Part shown: in pieces, positions 41,741 through 50,754 of the stretch
How the letters are laid out: the number at the start of each line of letters is the position of its first letter
Numbering within the stretch: the stretch's first letter is position 1
From: Micromonospora lupini
GTDB lineage: Bacteria > Actinomycetota > Actinomycetes > Mycobacteriales > Micromonosporaceae
DNA: 64,000 nucleotides
NCBI RefSeq assembly: GCF_026342015.1
Contig: NZ_JAPENL010000002.1
Location: 2,547,001 to 2,611,000 of the forward strand
Direction of reading: 5' to 3'
The notes under the pieces: model-generated
Seen by the model: the letters and a program-made list of their open reading frames with translations, nothing else
What the model was told of the DNA's origin: nothing
The model's database searches: none
Position numbers and translations under genes: made by a program

Positions 41741-41761
41741 CCGCTAGATCGGATCTAGCGG
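41741..41761. promoter_or_regulatory. 21-base palindromic operator
   Basis: ccgctagatc, one central g, then gatctagcgg: a perfect 10-bp inverted repeat with a 1-base centre. It sits midway in the 184-base divergent region between the DrrA-like and GNAT genes. TetR- or MarR-type operators look like this, but no such regulator gene is adjacent. Confidence 0.65.
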
Positions 41762-41823
41762 GCGCTGTTTCGGGACGGAATGTCGGTGAGATCGGCTTGA
41801 CTGGGGTCGACGAGGGGGACGGA

Positions 41824-42339
41824 ATGGCGCAGGTACGCATCGAGCCGTGGCACGAGGATGATCTCGACCTGCTGCGGCAACTCAACTCACCGGACACCCG
41901 CCGACACACCGGCGGCCCGGAGACCGACGAGCAGGTGCTCGCCCGGCACGACCGGTACGTGCACTTCGCCGAGGGCGGGCAGGGGTGCATGTTCACACTT
42001 GTGCTGCCGGACGGCGCGCGGGCGGGCAGCGTCGGCTACTGGGCCCGCGAGTGGCGCGACCAACAGGTGTACGAGCTGGGCTGGGCGGTGCTGCCCGCGT
42101 ACCGGGGGCAGGGGCTGGCCAGCACCGCGGTGCGCGCGGCTCTCGACGTGGCCCGCGCCCGACGGGACCGGCGCTACGCGCACGCGTACCCGTCGGTCGA
42201 CAACCCCGCCTCGAACGCGGTCTGCCGCAAGGCGGGCTTCACGCTGCTCGGAGAGACGAATTTCGAGTACCCGCCCGGGCACCTGATGCGTGCCAACGAC
42301 TGGCAGCTCGACCTGACCGCCCCGCCGACCGACCACTGA
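41824..42339 (+). CDS. GNAT-family acetyltransferase
   Basis: A 171-residue protein related to RimJ/RimL-type acetyltransferases. The acetyl-CoA site is ELGWAVLPAYRGQGLASTAV, and the closing motif is YPSVDNPASNAVCRKAGFTLLG. The ATG at 41824 follows gaggggga. Substrate unknown; resistance or protein N-terminal acetylation are possible. A bidirectional hairpin overlaps its end. Confidence 0.88.
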   Translation: MAQVRIEPWHEDDLDLLRQLNSPDTRRHTGGPETDEQVLARHDRYVHFAEGGQGCMFTLVLPDGARAGSVGYWAREWRDQQVYELGWAVLPAYRGQGLASTAVRAALDVARARRDRRYAHAYPSVDNPASNAVCRKAGFTLLGETNFEYPPGHLMRANDWQLDLTAPPTDH

Positions 42340-42353
42340 GGTCGGCGGGGCGG
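42317..42353. terminator. Bidirectional terminator between GNAT and SDR genes
   Basis: ccgccccgccgac (42317-42329) pairs perfectly with 42341-42353. The left arm lies in the last codons of the GNAT gene; the convergent SDR gene ends 13 bases past the right arm. Confidence 0.7.
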
Positions 42354-42365
42354 CCGCCGTCCGTG

Positions 42366-43118
42366 TCACCAGGGGAGTACGCCGTATCCGCCGCCGGCGT
42401 CCATCTGGAAGCCCCAGAGCAGCCCGCTCGGCCCGTCGGCCGGCAGCGTCGCCAGGCGCACGCTCACCTCGGCGCCCTGTTCCGGGGTGCGGAAGCCGCT
42501 GTTGCCGTTGAGGTCGGTGGCGCAGTAGCCGGGGTTCGCCGCGTTCACCTTGATCGGGGTGTCGCGCAGCTCCTTGGCGTACATGGCGGTGAGCATGTTC
42601 AGCGCCGCCTTCGACGACGGGTACGGCACGGAGGTCAACTCGAACAGCGCGCCGTCCGGGTCGGTCATCACCGCGATCGAGCCGACCTCGCTGGAGACGT
42701 TGACGATCCGGGCGGCCGGCGCCCGGCGCAGCAGCGGCAGCAGCGCGTTTGTCACAGTCACCACCCCGAAGACGTTCGTCTCGTACAGTCGGCGCAGCGT
42801 GGCCACGGTCGTCTCGCTGGGCAGCCCTCGCGCGCCGTCGGCGAGGACGATGCCCGCGTTGTTGACAAGCACGTCCAGCCGGCCGTACTCAGCCTCCACA
42901 AGCTTCGCGGCGGCGGCCACCGACCCGGCGTCGGTGACGTCAAGCGGCACGAACACCGCGTCCGCGCCGCCGTCGCGCAGTTCCCGCTGCGCGGCCCGTC
43001 CCCGCTCGGCGTCGCGTGCGCCCACCAGGACTGTCATCCCGAGGCCGCCGAGCTGTCGTGCGGTGGCGAAGCCGATTCCCTTGTTGGCCCCGGTGATCAG
43101 GGCGACCATGTTCGTCAT
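42366..43118 (-). CDS. Short-chain dehydrogenase/reductase
   Basis: A 250-residue classical SDR: cofactor motif TGANKGIGFATARQLG, LVNNAGI, catalytic Ser in VNVSSEVG, and YPSSKAALN (Tyr-x-x-x-Lys). The basic residue following the first strand (GARDAERG) suggests NADP use. It likely reduces a small carbonyl compound. It is divergent from an XRE regulator that probably controls it. The ATG at 43118 is the first of two close starts. Confidence 0.92.
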   Translation of the reverse strand: MTNMVALITGANKGIGFATARQLGGLGMTVLVGARDAERGRAAQRELRDGGADAVFVPLDVTDAGSVAAAAKLVEAEYGRLDVLVNNAGIVLADGARGLPSETTVATLRRLYETNVFGVVTVTNALLPLLRRAPAARIVNVSSEVGSIAVMTDPDGALFELTSVPYPSSKAALNMLTAMYAKELRDTPIKVNAANPGYCATDLNGNSGFRTPEQGAEVSVRLATLPADGPSGLLWGFQMDAGGGYGVLPW

Positions 43119-43219
43119 GCGTCGAGCCTCACCCCGGCGGCGGCAGGTGGACAGGGACGGGCCGAGGCTGGGACCGGCGGTACCACCCTGGCCGACCTCG
43201 CCCGGGGCATGCTTGTGGG

Positions 43220-44062
43220 ATGACGAGCAGCGGCCTGCGACGTGACGAACTGGCGGCGTTCCTGCGCACCCGCCGCGCCCGCCTGAGCCCCGCCGAGGTC
43301 GGCCTCCCCGACGGGACGCGTCGGCGCACCCCAGGGCTGCGTCGGCAGGAGGTCGCCCAGCTCGCCGGGATGTCGATCGACTACTACATCCGGTTGGAGC
43401 AGGGCCGTGGTCCACATCCGTCCCGGCAGGTGCTCGCCGCGATGGCCCGGGCGCTGCTGCTGAGCCGCGACGAGCGGGAGTACCTGTTCCGGGTCGCCGG
43501 GGAGCACCCGCCCTCGACCGTCGGCCCGAGCCGCGAGGTGACCCCCGGGCTGCGGCACCTGCTCGACGCCATGACCGAGTCGCCGGCGTACCTCGTCGAC
43601 GCCGCGTACCACGTGCTCGCCTGGAACCGCCTGGCCACGTACTTCGTGGGGGATCTCGCGGCCGTGCCGGACGCGGAGCGCAACATGATCCGCTGGACGT
43701 TCCGGCAGCCGATGACCGACGCCCACTGGACCGACGCCGACGCACGCCGTTTCGTGCACAGCACGGTTGCGGACCTGCGCGCCGCCTACGGCCGCTACCC
43801 GGCGGACCCGGCGATCCGCGAGCTGGTCACCGAACTGCTCGGCACCTCGCCCCGGTTCGCTCGGCTGTGGGCCGAGCACGACGTCGAGGAACGCCGTCCC
43901 ATCGTGAAGCGGGTGGCGCATCCCGAGCTGGGGCCGCTGGAGTTCGAGTGCCGTGTGCTGCTCGTGCCGGAGACCGAGCAGCGGCTGATCGTCTACGTCG
44001 CCGACCCGGGCTCGCCGACCCAGGCGGTGTTCCGCCGGTTGGCCGAGCGCGTCGGCTCCTGA
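43220..44062 (+). CDS. XRE regulator with MmyB-like ligand domain
   Basis: A 280-residue regulator. An HTH_31-type DNA-binding domain (about 5-80) has LRRQEVAQLAGMSIDYYIRLEQGR, and an MmyB-type ligand-binding domain (about 110-275) has YLVDAAYHVLAWN and NMIRWTF. Such regulators commonly sit divergent from the SDR they control, as here. The known ligand class of the family is fatty acids in one case; none is proven here. Confidence 0.9.
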   Translation: MTSSGLRRDELAAFLRTRRARLSPAEVGLPDGTRRRTPGLRRQEVAQLAGMSIDYYIRLEQGRGPHPSRQVLAAMARALLLSRDEREYLFRVAGEHPPSTVGPSREVTPGLRHLLDAMTESPAYLVDAAYHVLAWNRLATYFVGDLAAVPDAERNMIRWTFRQPMTDAHWTDADARRFVHSTVADLRAAYGRYPADPAIRELVTELLGTSPRFARLWAEHDVEERRPIVKRVAHPELGPLEFECRVLLVPETEQRLIVYVADPGSPTQAVFRRLAERVGS

Positions 44063-44076
44063 ACCCGAGGGCGAGC

Positions 44077-44116
44077 GTGCTGCCGCTCAGCCAGCGTGCG
44101 GACTGAGCGGCAGCAC
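44077..44116. terminator. Bidirectional terminator between XRE and aldo/keto reductase genes
   Basis: gtgctgccgctcag (44077-44090) pairs perfectly with ctgagcggcagcac (44103-44116), a 14-bp stem with a 12-base loop between convergent genes. Confidence 0.75.
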
Positions 44117-44129
44117 CGTCAGGAGAGCG

Positions 44130-44981
44130 TCAGCGGGGTACGTAGGCGAACGTGTCCGGGTTCGGGCCGGTCCGCCCGGCCTCACCCTTGTCCAGCCCGG
44201 TGATCCGCTCCATTGCCGCGTCGTCGAGCTCGAAGTCGAAGATCCGGGTGTTCTCCTCGATCCGCTTCGGCGTTGTCGACTTCGGGAAGATGATGTCGCC
44301 GCGCTGCACGTGCCACCGCAGCACCACCTGCGCCGGGGTGCGACCGAGCTGCTCGGCGATGTCGACAACCGTCGGGTCGTCCAGCACCTTGCCCTGGGCG
44401 ATCGGCGACCACGCCTCGGTGAGGATGTTGTGCTCGCGGCCGTAGGCGCGGACCTCGTCGTTGCCGAAGTACGGGTGCGCCTCGATCTGGTTGACCGCCG
44501 GCACCACGCTCGCCTCGTCGGCCAGCCGCCGCAGGTGCGCCACCTGGAAGTTCGACACGCCGATCGAGCGGGCCCGACCGTCGCGCTGGAACTCCTCGAG
44601 CACCTTCCAGGTCGAGACGTAGTCGCCGTCGTACAGCGTCGGCAGCGGCCAGTGGATCAGGAACAGGTCGATGTGGTCCATCTTCAACGCGGCAAGCGTC
44701 GAGTCGAACGCCTTGCGGGCGTCGTCCGGGCTGTGGAAGCCGTTGTTCAGCTTGCTTGTCACGTAGACGTCGCCCCGGTCGAGGCCGGACACCCGGACCG
44801 CCTCGCCGACCTCGGCCTCGTTGCCGTACATCTCGGCGGTGTCGATGTGCCGGTAGCCCGTCTTGAGGGCCGTGGTCACCGCCGCGACGGTGTCCTTCGG
44901 CTCGATCTGGAACACCCCGAAGCCGAGCTGCGGGATGGTGGTGCCGTCGTTCAGGCTGATGTCAGGAATCGTGTTCGCCAT
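44130..44981 (-). CDS. Aldo/keto reductase
   Basis: A 283-residue AKR5-like NADPH-dependent reductase. Motifs: GYRHIDTAEMYGNEAEVG (catalytic Asp and Tyr), VTSKL with the catalytic Lys, LFLIHWPLP with the catalytic His, VSNFQ, and the cofactor end IIFPKSTTPKRIEENTRIFDF. Likely reduces 2,5-diketo-gluconate-type or general carbonyl substrates. A LysR gene lies immediately upstream on the same strand. Confidence 0.93.
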   Translation of the reverse strand: MANTIPDISLNDGTTIPQLGFGVFQIEPKDTVAAVTTALKTGYRHIDTAEMYGNEAEVGEAVRVSGLDRGDVYVTSKLNNGFHSPDDARKAFDSTLAALKMDHIDLFLIHWPLPTLYDGDYVSTWKVLEEFQRDGRARSIGVSNFQVAHLRRLADEASVVPAVNQIEAHPYFGNDEVRAYGREHNILTEAWSPIAQGKVLDDPTVVDIAEQLGRTPAQVVLRWHVQRGDIIFPKSTTPKRIEENTRIFDFELDDAAMERITGLDKGEAGRTGPNPDTFAYVPR

Positions 44982-45078
44982 TGCGGCTCCTTCGCGTCTT
45001 CGGTATCCGTCATCCATACCCGGGCGGGTGGACGATCCACCGCCCAACGCGGGGTGACGAGCGCAACGTCGGCCTGGT

Positions 45079-46047
45079 TCACCCGGTCGTGTCGAACAAC
45101 ACCGGCCAGGGTCGTTCCGCCGGCACCGAGGGCGGCGTGGATGGCGTGGGCGGCGACGGCTCGGCGACGGCCAGCACCTCGGCGGCGAGCTGCCCGACCA
45201 TCGGGGCCGCCGGGTGCGCCGACCGTTGCGGCCAGGCCGCCGAGGTGCGCTTCGCGAGCGAGGTGTCGGCGATCGGCCGCCACGCGATCCGGGGTTCCCG
45301 CCGTGCCAGCGTCGCCGGCTCCACGGCCACCCCGCCACCGGCAAGCACCAGCCCGAACAGGAACTCCGGGTTGCGCGCCGGCCGCACCCGCGCCGGCCGC
45401 CACCCATGCCGCCGGCACACCGCGAGCAGGTGGTCGTGCCAACCCGGCGCGGTGGCCCGGGGCGCGGCCACCAGGTCCAGGCCGGCGAGCGCCGCGAGCG
45501 GCACCTCCCGGCCGCGGGCCAGCGGCGAGGTCCGCGGCAGCAACACCCCCAGGGGTACGTCCACCGGGGCGCCGAAGCGCAGCCCGTCCGCCTCGACGGG
45601 ATGGTGCACGAGCCCCACGTCCAACCTCCGCTCGGTGAGCATCCGCACCTGCTCGGCGGTGGTCAGCTCGTGCAGTTCCACGTCCAGGCCGGGCGCCCGG
45701 CAGGTGAGCTGGTCCAGCAGCGCGCGCAGCGTCACCGCCGGGGTCTCCGGCGGCACACCGGCACGCAGGACGCCCAGCTCGCCCGCGCGGACCTGCCCCA
45801 TGAGGTTGCGCAGCCGACCCTCGCCGGCGAGCAGCTCCTCCGCCTCGGCGAGCAGCAGGCCGCCGGCGGTGGTGAGCCGTACCTGGCGGCGGGACCTGTC
45901 GAACAGCTCGACCGCGAGCTCCCGTTCCAGCCGCTGGATCGACTGACTCAACGGCGGCTGGGCCATCCCGAGCAGGTCGGCCGCCCGCCCGAAGTGCAGC
46001 TCGTGGGCGACCACCACGAAGTGCCGCAGGTGTCGGAGCAGGTCCAC
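45079..46047 (-). CDS. LysR-family regulator
   Basis: A 322-residue LTTR. The N-terminal HTH (FVVVAHELHFGRAADLLGMAQPPLSQSIQRLE) covers about 10-45, and the two-subdomain effector domain covers about 90-300. It probably controls the aldo/keto reductase downstream or the divergent serine hydrolase; no inducer is indicated. Confidence 0.92.
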   Translation of the reverse strand: MDLLRHLRHFVVVAHELHFGRAADLLGMAQPPLSQSIQRLERELAVELFDRSRRQVRLTTAGGLLLAEAEELLAGEGRLRNLMGQVRAGELGVLRAGVPPETPAVTLRALLDQLTCRAPGLDVELHELTTAEQVRMLTERRLDVGLVHHPVEADGLRFGAPVDVPLGVLLPRTSPLARGREVPLAALAGLDLVAAPRATAPGWHDHLLAVCRRHGWRPARVRPARNPEFLFGLVLAGGGVAVEPATLARREPRIAWRPIADTSLAKRTSAAWPQRSAHPAAPMVGQLAAEVLAVAEPSPPTPSTPPSVPAERPWPVLFDTTG

Positions 46048-46098
46048 GGCCGGACCCTACGCCAGCGGCGGGACACCGCCACTGGATACCGTGCCCGG

Positions 46099-47028
46099 GT
46101 GGATGTGGGGGAGCGGATCGAGGCGATCTTCGCGGGCGTCGGGGTGACTGCCAGCCTGCACGTCGTCGACCTGGACGCCGTGGACGTGGACGCGGTGGAC
46201 TCGGACGGGGTGGACTCGGACGGGGTGGACCGGCAGGTCGGGGTGCGTGCCGACGAGCAGGTGGTGATCGCGTCGATCTTCAAGATCCTGCTGGTGCTGG
46301 AGTTCGCCCGGCAGGTCGACGCCGGCCAGCTCGACCCCACCGAACGGGTCCTGGTCACCGCCGCCGACCGGCTCGGCGGGTGGGGGCTGGCCGGCTGCGC
46401 CGACGACGCCGAGGTGTCGCTGCGCGACCTCGCGTACTTCGCCATGTCGGTCACCGACAACACGGCCGCCGACCTGCTGCTGCGTCGGGTCGGCCCGGAC
46501 CTGCTGCCGATGCTCGCGGCCGAGCTGGGGCTGACCCGGACCCGCGTCCTCGGCGGCCCCCGGGAGCTGGTCGAACTGATGCTCGCCGACGTGGGCGCGC
46601 GGACCGAGGCGGAGTTCGCGCGGATCTTCCCGACGCTGCCGCCGGAGCGGGTCCGGGCGATGCGGGTCTTCGACCCCGCGCACACCACCAGCAGCACCGC
46701 CCGGGAGATCACCCGGCTGCTCACCCTGATCTGGCGGGACGAGGCCGGCCCTGCGGCGGCCTGCGCGATGGTCCGCGCCTGGATGGCCCGGCAGATCTTC
46801 TGGACCCGGCTCGCGGCAGGCTTCCCGCCCGGCGTCCGGGTGTCCGGCAAGACCGGCACCCTGCCCGGCCTGCACCTGGAGGCCGGCGTCGCCGAATACC
46901 CCGACGGCGGCCGGTACGCCATCGCCGTCTTCGCCCGCGCCGACGAGCTGACCCCGCGCCGGATCGACGTGGACCTGGCGATGGGGGAGGCCGCCCGCAC
47001 GGCAGTCGAGGCGCTGCGCGGCGGATGA
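46099..47028 (+). CDS. Class A beta-lactamase-like serine hydrolase
   Basis: A 309-residue protein with the serine penicilloyl-transferase fold: Ser59-x-x-Lys62 in IASIFKILL, SVTDN in place of the usual SDN, and SGKTGTL near residue 250. I see no clear omega-loop Glu-x-x-x-Asn, so deacylation as in true beta-lactamases is uncertain. There is no signal peptide at the GTG start (46099), so it may act inside the cell. An acidic Val-Asp-rich run near residues 28-45 (VDSDGVDSDGVD) comes from a 15-bp tandem duplication. Confidence 0.8.
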   Translation: MDVGERIEAIFAGVGVTASLHVVDLDAVDVDAVDSDGVDSDGVDRQVGVRADEQVVIASIFKILLVLEFARQVDAGQLDPTERVLVTAADRLGGWGLAGCADDAEVSLRDLAYFAMSVTDNTAADLLLRRVGPDLLPMLAAELGLTRTRVLGGPRELVELMLADVGARTEAEFARIFPTLPPERVRAMRVFDPAHTTSSTAREITRLLTLIWRDEAGPAAACAMVRAWMARQIFWTRLAAGFPPGVRVSGKTGTLPGLHLEAGVAEYPDGGRYAIAVFARADELTPRRIDVDLAMGEAARTAVEALRGG

Positions 47029-47182
47029 GTTTTCCGCCCGTTCGAGCGCCGAAGCGCAGTCGCTGAGCAGGCGCGATATGCCGGAACGTATGGGAGGGGA
47101 CAGCGTTCGATCTTGGACCGGGGCGCGGTGCCGCTGGTTGGCTCGTGTCGACCGATCACCCGAACACGGGGAGCAGATCAGC

Positions 47183-48160
47183 ATGTCCCACCTCGACCGT
47201 CGTCGCTTCCTCCGCGACGCCGCAGCCACCACCGCCCTGGTCTCGGCCGGTGGCCTCGCCGCCACCTCCACCACCCCGGCCCGGGCCGCGCCGCCGGTCG
47301 CCGCGCCGACACCCGCCGGCCGCCGGACCGGCGCGGTCAGCTTCCGCTGGTGGGGTACGGCCGGCTGGCGCATCGACATCGCCGACCGGACCGTCCTGGT
47401 CGACCCGTTCCTCAGCCGCATCGACACCGGGCTGTTCGCCGGCGCGTTCCGGACGGACGCCCCGTTGACCGTGCGCACCGACGTGATCGACACGCGCGTC
47501 GACCGGGCCACGACGGTCCTGGTCACGCACACCCACTGGGACCACTTCATGGACGTCCCGTACATCGCGGGGCGCACCGGCGCGCGGGTGTTCGGCACGC
47601 TCACCGCGTACCACCTGGGGTTGGCCTACGGGGTGCCGGCGACGCAGCTCAGCGCCGTGAAGGGCGGGGAGGTGCTCGACTTCGGCGACCACAGCATCGA
47701 GGTGGTCGGCTCGCTGCACAGCCGCAACGCGTCGTACTCAGTCGCCTTCCCCGGGGTGCGGGTGAGCCAGCCGGCGCGGCCGGCGACAATCGCGGACCTC
47801 CCGGAGGGCGACACGCTGGGGTACCTGCTGCGCGTCGAGCGCGGCCCGTCGGTCTACTTCACCGGGGCCAGCGACGTGGCCGAGCGCAACCTCACCGGCC
47901 TGTCGCCGGACGTGGCCATGGTGGCCATGCAGAGCGCCACCGCCACGGGCGACTACCTGCCCCGGCTGCTGGCCGGTCTGGACTACCCGAAGGTCGTGGT
48001 GCCGGTGCACTGGGACAACTTCGAGACGCCGTTGCAGAACCCGCCGGCCGTGGCGCCTGCCGACCGCGCCCGGCTCGACGACATGATCGCGGCGGTGCGT
48101 CGGATCTCGCCGCGCAGCCGCGTGCTGGTGCCCGAGTACGAGACCGCGTACCACTTCTGA
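47183..48160 (+). CDS. Tat-exported metallo-beta-lactamase-fold hydrolase
   Basis: A 325-residue protein. A twin-arginine signal (DRRRFLRDAAATTALVS) with a cleavage site near ARAA indicates folded export. The core is an MBL fold: TVLVDPF, THTHWDHFMDV (zinc ligands), then LHSRN, and the last ligand in VVPVHWDNF. Related exported proteins act as UlaG-type lactonases or phosphodiesterases. Substrate unknown. The ATG at 47183 follows gggagcag. Confidence 0.88.
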   Translation: MSHLDRRRFLRDAAATTALVSAGGLAATSTTPARAAPPVAAPTPAGRRTGAVSFRWWGTAGWRIDIADRTVLVDPFLSRIDTGLFAGAFRTDAPLTVRTDVIDTRVDRATTVLVTHTHWDHFMDVPYIAGRTGARVFGTLTAYHLGLAYGVPATQLSAVKGGEVLDFGDHSIEVVGSLHSRNASYSVAFPGVRVSQPARPATIADLPEGDTLGYLLRVERGPSVYFTGASDVAERNLTGLSPDVAMVAMQSATATGDYLPRLLAGLDYPKVVVPVHWDNFETPLQNPPAVAPADRARLDDMIAAVRRISPRSRVLVPEYETAYHF

Positions 48161-48166
48161 CCGGGT

Positions 48167-48192
48167 CCGGGCGGGCGTCCGCGCCCGCCCGG
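48167..48192. terminator. Bidirectional terminator
   Basis: ccgggcgggcg (48167-48177) pairs perfectly with 48182-48192 around tccg. It lies between the convergent MBL-fold and DUF1697 genes. Confidence 0.7.
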
Positions 48193-48732
48193 TCAGCCGG
48201 CGGCCATCTCCGCCAGGGCGCGCACCGACTTCCAGTTGCGGGTGGTGGCCACCACGCCGAGCTTCTTCTCCAGGTAGGCGTTTGTGAACTTCGTCCGGCC
48301 GTAACCGCCGTCGGGGAAGTGCAGGAACACCTCCCGGCCGGTCACCGTGAACGACACGTTCTCGCCGCCGGGCACGGTGAGCGCGTCCACCATGGACTTC
48401 TTCGGAGGCGTCGCCAGGAAGGCCACCAGCAGGCGCGTGGGGTCGTCCTCGACCTCGGCGTACGGGTTGCCACCCGCCACCGCCGCCAACTCCCGGCCGC
48501 CGCGCACCAGCACCGGCACCCTCAGCCCCAGCTCGTCGGCGAGCGCCCGCTCGATCCCGGCGGCCAGCTTCTCCGCATCGCGCACCGCGCTTCCGAAGGC
48601 CACATTTCCGCTCTGCAAATACGTCTTCGCGTCGTCGTGGCCCAGGTCGGCGACGATCCGGCGCAGGTCGGCCATCGCGAGCCGGGTGGTGCCGACGTTG
48701 ACCCCGCGCAGCAGGGCGACGTAGCGGGTCAT
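48193..48732 (-). CDS. DUF1697 protein
   Basis: A 179-residue protein with the DUF1697 start RYVALLRGVNVGTTRLAMADL, then TYLQSGNVAFGS, and the C-terminal block YGRTKFTNAYLEKKLGVVATTRNWKSV. The family is widespread, of unknown function. Confidence 0.92.
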   Translation of the reverse strand: MTRYVALLRGVNVGTTRLAMADLRRIVADLGHDDAKTYLQSGNVAFGSAVRDAEKLAAGIERALADELGLRVPVLVRGGRELAAVAGGNPYAEVEDDPTRLLVAFLATPPKKSMVDALTVPGGENVSFTVTGREVFLHFPDGGYGRTKFTNAYLEKKLGVVATTRNWKSVRALAEMAAG

Positions 48733-48763
48733 GGGCTCCTCCTGAAATGCGCGGTCGACCGGC

Positions 48764-49432
48764 TCAGCGTAGGCCGCCCGGCCCCACCAGGCCCGTCTCG
48801 TACGCCACGATGACCAACTGCGCCCTATCGCGGACCGCGAGCTTGGTCAGCAGCCGTCCGACGTGCGTCTTGACGGTGGCCTGGCTGAGGTTGAGGTGCG
48901 TGGCCAACTCCGCGTTGGACAGGCCGCGGGCGATCAGCGCCAGCACCTCCCGTTCCCGGTCGGTCACCCCGTCGAGCTGTCGGGGCAGCGGCCGGGTCGG
49001 CTCCGGCTGTCGGGCGAACTCGTCGATCAGGCGGCGGGTCACCGTCGGCGCGAGCAGGCCCTCACCGGCGGCGACCACCCGGATCCCGGCCAGCAGGTCC
49101 GCCGGTGGGGTGTCCTTGAGCAGGAACCCGCTGGCACCCGCGCGCAGCGCCCCGTAGACGTACTCGTCCAGGTCGAACGTGGTCAGGATGATGACCCGGG
49201 TGCCGGCCGTCGCCGGGTCGGCGCAGATCCGCCGGGTCGCCTCGATGCCGTCCATCTCCGGCATCCGCACGTCCATCAGCACCACGTCCGGCCGGTGCTG
49301 TCCGGCCAACGCGACGGCCTCGACGCCGGTGCCCGCCTCGCCAACAGTCGTGCAGTCCCCGGCGAGATCGACAAGCAGCCGGAAACTGCCGCGCAGCAGC
49401 GCCTGGTCGTCGGCGATCAACACCCGGATCAC
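48764..49432 (-). CDS. NarL/LuxR-type response regulator
   Basis: A 222-residue regulator. Receiver domain with phospho-acceptor Asp54 in VVLMDVRMP and C-terminal LuxR HTH (LDGVTDREREVLALIARGLSN, then ATVKTHVGRLLTKL). Its start overlaps the stop codon of the kinase gene. The pair is divergent from the ABC/FtsX genes at 50755, so these are its probable targets. Confidence 0.95.
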   Translation of the reverse strand: MIRVLIADDQALLRGSFRLLVDLAGDCTTVGEAGTGVEAVALAGQHRPDVVLMDVRMPEMDGIEATRRICADPATAGTRVIILTTFDLDEYVYGALRAGASGFLLKDTPPADLLAGIRVVAAGEGLLAPTVTRRLIDEFARQPEPTRPLPRQLDGVTDREREVLALIARGLSNAELATHLNLSQATVKTHVGRLLTKLAVRDRAQLVIVAYETGLVGPGGLR

Positions 49433-50586
49433 GCGGCCACCCGGTAGGGCAGGCTGGCCGTCACCGCGAAGCCGCCGTCGGAGCGCGGCCCGGCGCGGAA
49501 CTCACCACCGTGCAACGCCACCCGTTCCCGCATGCCGATCAGCCCGTGCCCCTCCCCGGCGGTGAGGACCGGACGTTGGCCGTCGTCGGTCACCTCCACC
49601 CGTACCTCGTCGGGCGTGACTGTCACCGTGGCCCGGCAGGCGGCCGGCGCCGCGTGCTTCACCACGTTCGTCACCGCCTCCTGCACGATCCGGTACACCG
49701 CGAGGCCCACCGACTCCGGCACCGCGCCGACCGGCTCCTCCCGACGGACGTCGAGCCGGACGACGACACCGCCGATCGCCGCCTGCCGGGCGAGCACCTG
49801 CAACTCGTCCAGGCCCGGCGTCGGGGCGTACGGGGTGCCCTCGCGCAGGACGCCCAGCACGCGCCGGACGTCGGTAAGCGCGGTGCGGCCGGTCTCCTCG
49901 ATCACCCGCAGCGCGGCCCCCGCCTCACGGGGATCGGCCTCGGCGACATGGTTCGCGACGGCCGCCTTCACCACGATGAGGCTCAGCGTGTGCGCGACCA
50001 CGTCGTGCAGCTCCCGCGCCACCCGTAACCGCTCCTCGGCGGCGGCCTGCCGGACCAGGTGCTCGCCCTGCCGGGCAGCGAGGGCACGTCGCTCGCGGAG
50101 CAGCCAACCGATCACCCAGGCCGGCGCGATCATGACGGCGGCGTAGACGACCGCGCCGGTGCGCGACCAGAGGTCGCCCGCGGTCAGGACCAGGGCGACG
50201 CTCACCAGAGCGAGACAACCCGCGGCGCTCAGCAGCGACCGGCGCGTGGTGGTCGACACGGCCACCGTGTAGAAGGACAGGCCGATGGCGAGGGCCGGCG
50301 CGGCGGCGGCGAAGTTGGGGATCACGCCGGTGATCAGGGCGACCGTGGTGACGGCGCTGATCACGACGGCGACCGGGATCGGCCACCGTCGCCGGGCGGC
50401 CAGCGGCAGCCCGATGGCCATCCCGACGAGCACCGACACCCAGAGCGGCTCGTGCACGCCTCCGCGCAGCGGTGACTCCAGCGCCGCGTACGGGCAGAGC
50501 AGGCCGCCGACCGCCACGGCGAGCACGGCATCCACGACGTACAGGTCCACCGGACGCAGCCGCCGGGTCAGCAGGAGAGCGGTCAC
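49429..50586 (-). CDS. Sensor histidine kinase, HisKA_3 type
   Basis: A 385-residue kinase. The N-terminal part has several membrane segments (LYVVDAVLAVAVGGLL, then FAAAAPALAIGLSFYTVAV). The phospho-His lies in RVARELHDVVAHTLSLI, and the ATPase domain ends in GHGLIGMRERVALHGGEFRAG. With the response regulator it makes a complete NarL-type two-component system; no periplasmic sensor domain is evident, so it probably senses through the membrane or the partner exporter. Confidence 0.93.
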   Translation of the reverse strand: MTALLLTRRLRPVDLYVVDAVLAVAVGGLLCPYAALESPLRGGVHEPLWVSVLVGMAIGLPLAARRRWPIPVAVVISAVTTVALITGVIPNFAAAAPALAIGLSFYTVAVSTTTRRSLLSAAGCLALVSVALVLTAGDLWSRTGAVVYAAVMIAPAWVIGWLLRERRALAARQGEHLVRQAAAEERLRVARELHDVVAHTLSLIVVKAAVANHVAEADPREAGAALRVIEETGRTALTDVRRVLGVLREGTPYAPTPGLDELQVLARQAAIGGVVVRLDVRREEPVGAVPESVGLAVYRIVQEAVTNVVKHAAPAACRATVTVTPDEVRVEVTDDGQRPVLTAGEGHGLIGMRERVALHGGEFRAGPRSDGGFAVTASLPYRVAA

Positions 50587-50754
50587 CCGTCAGACCGTAT
50601 CGGCCGGCCGATCCGGCCGCGTCCACCCGTGGGCGGTCATCCCCGAGGACGATCCGACCGCGCCTGCGGGCTTCGACTCCGCCCGGGGGTGGGCCGGAAA
50701 GTGCCCGCGCAGGCACGACGCGCGGCACCCGCCCCGACCGGCACCGTAACGGTC

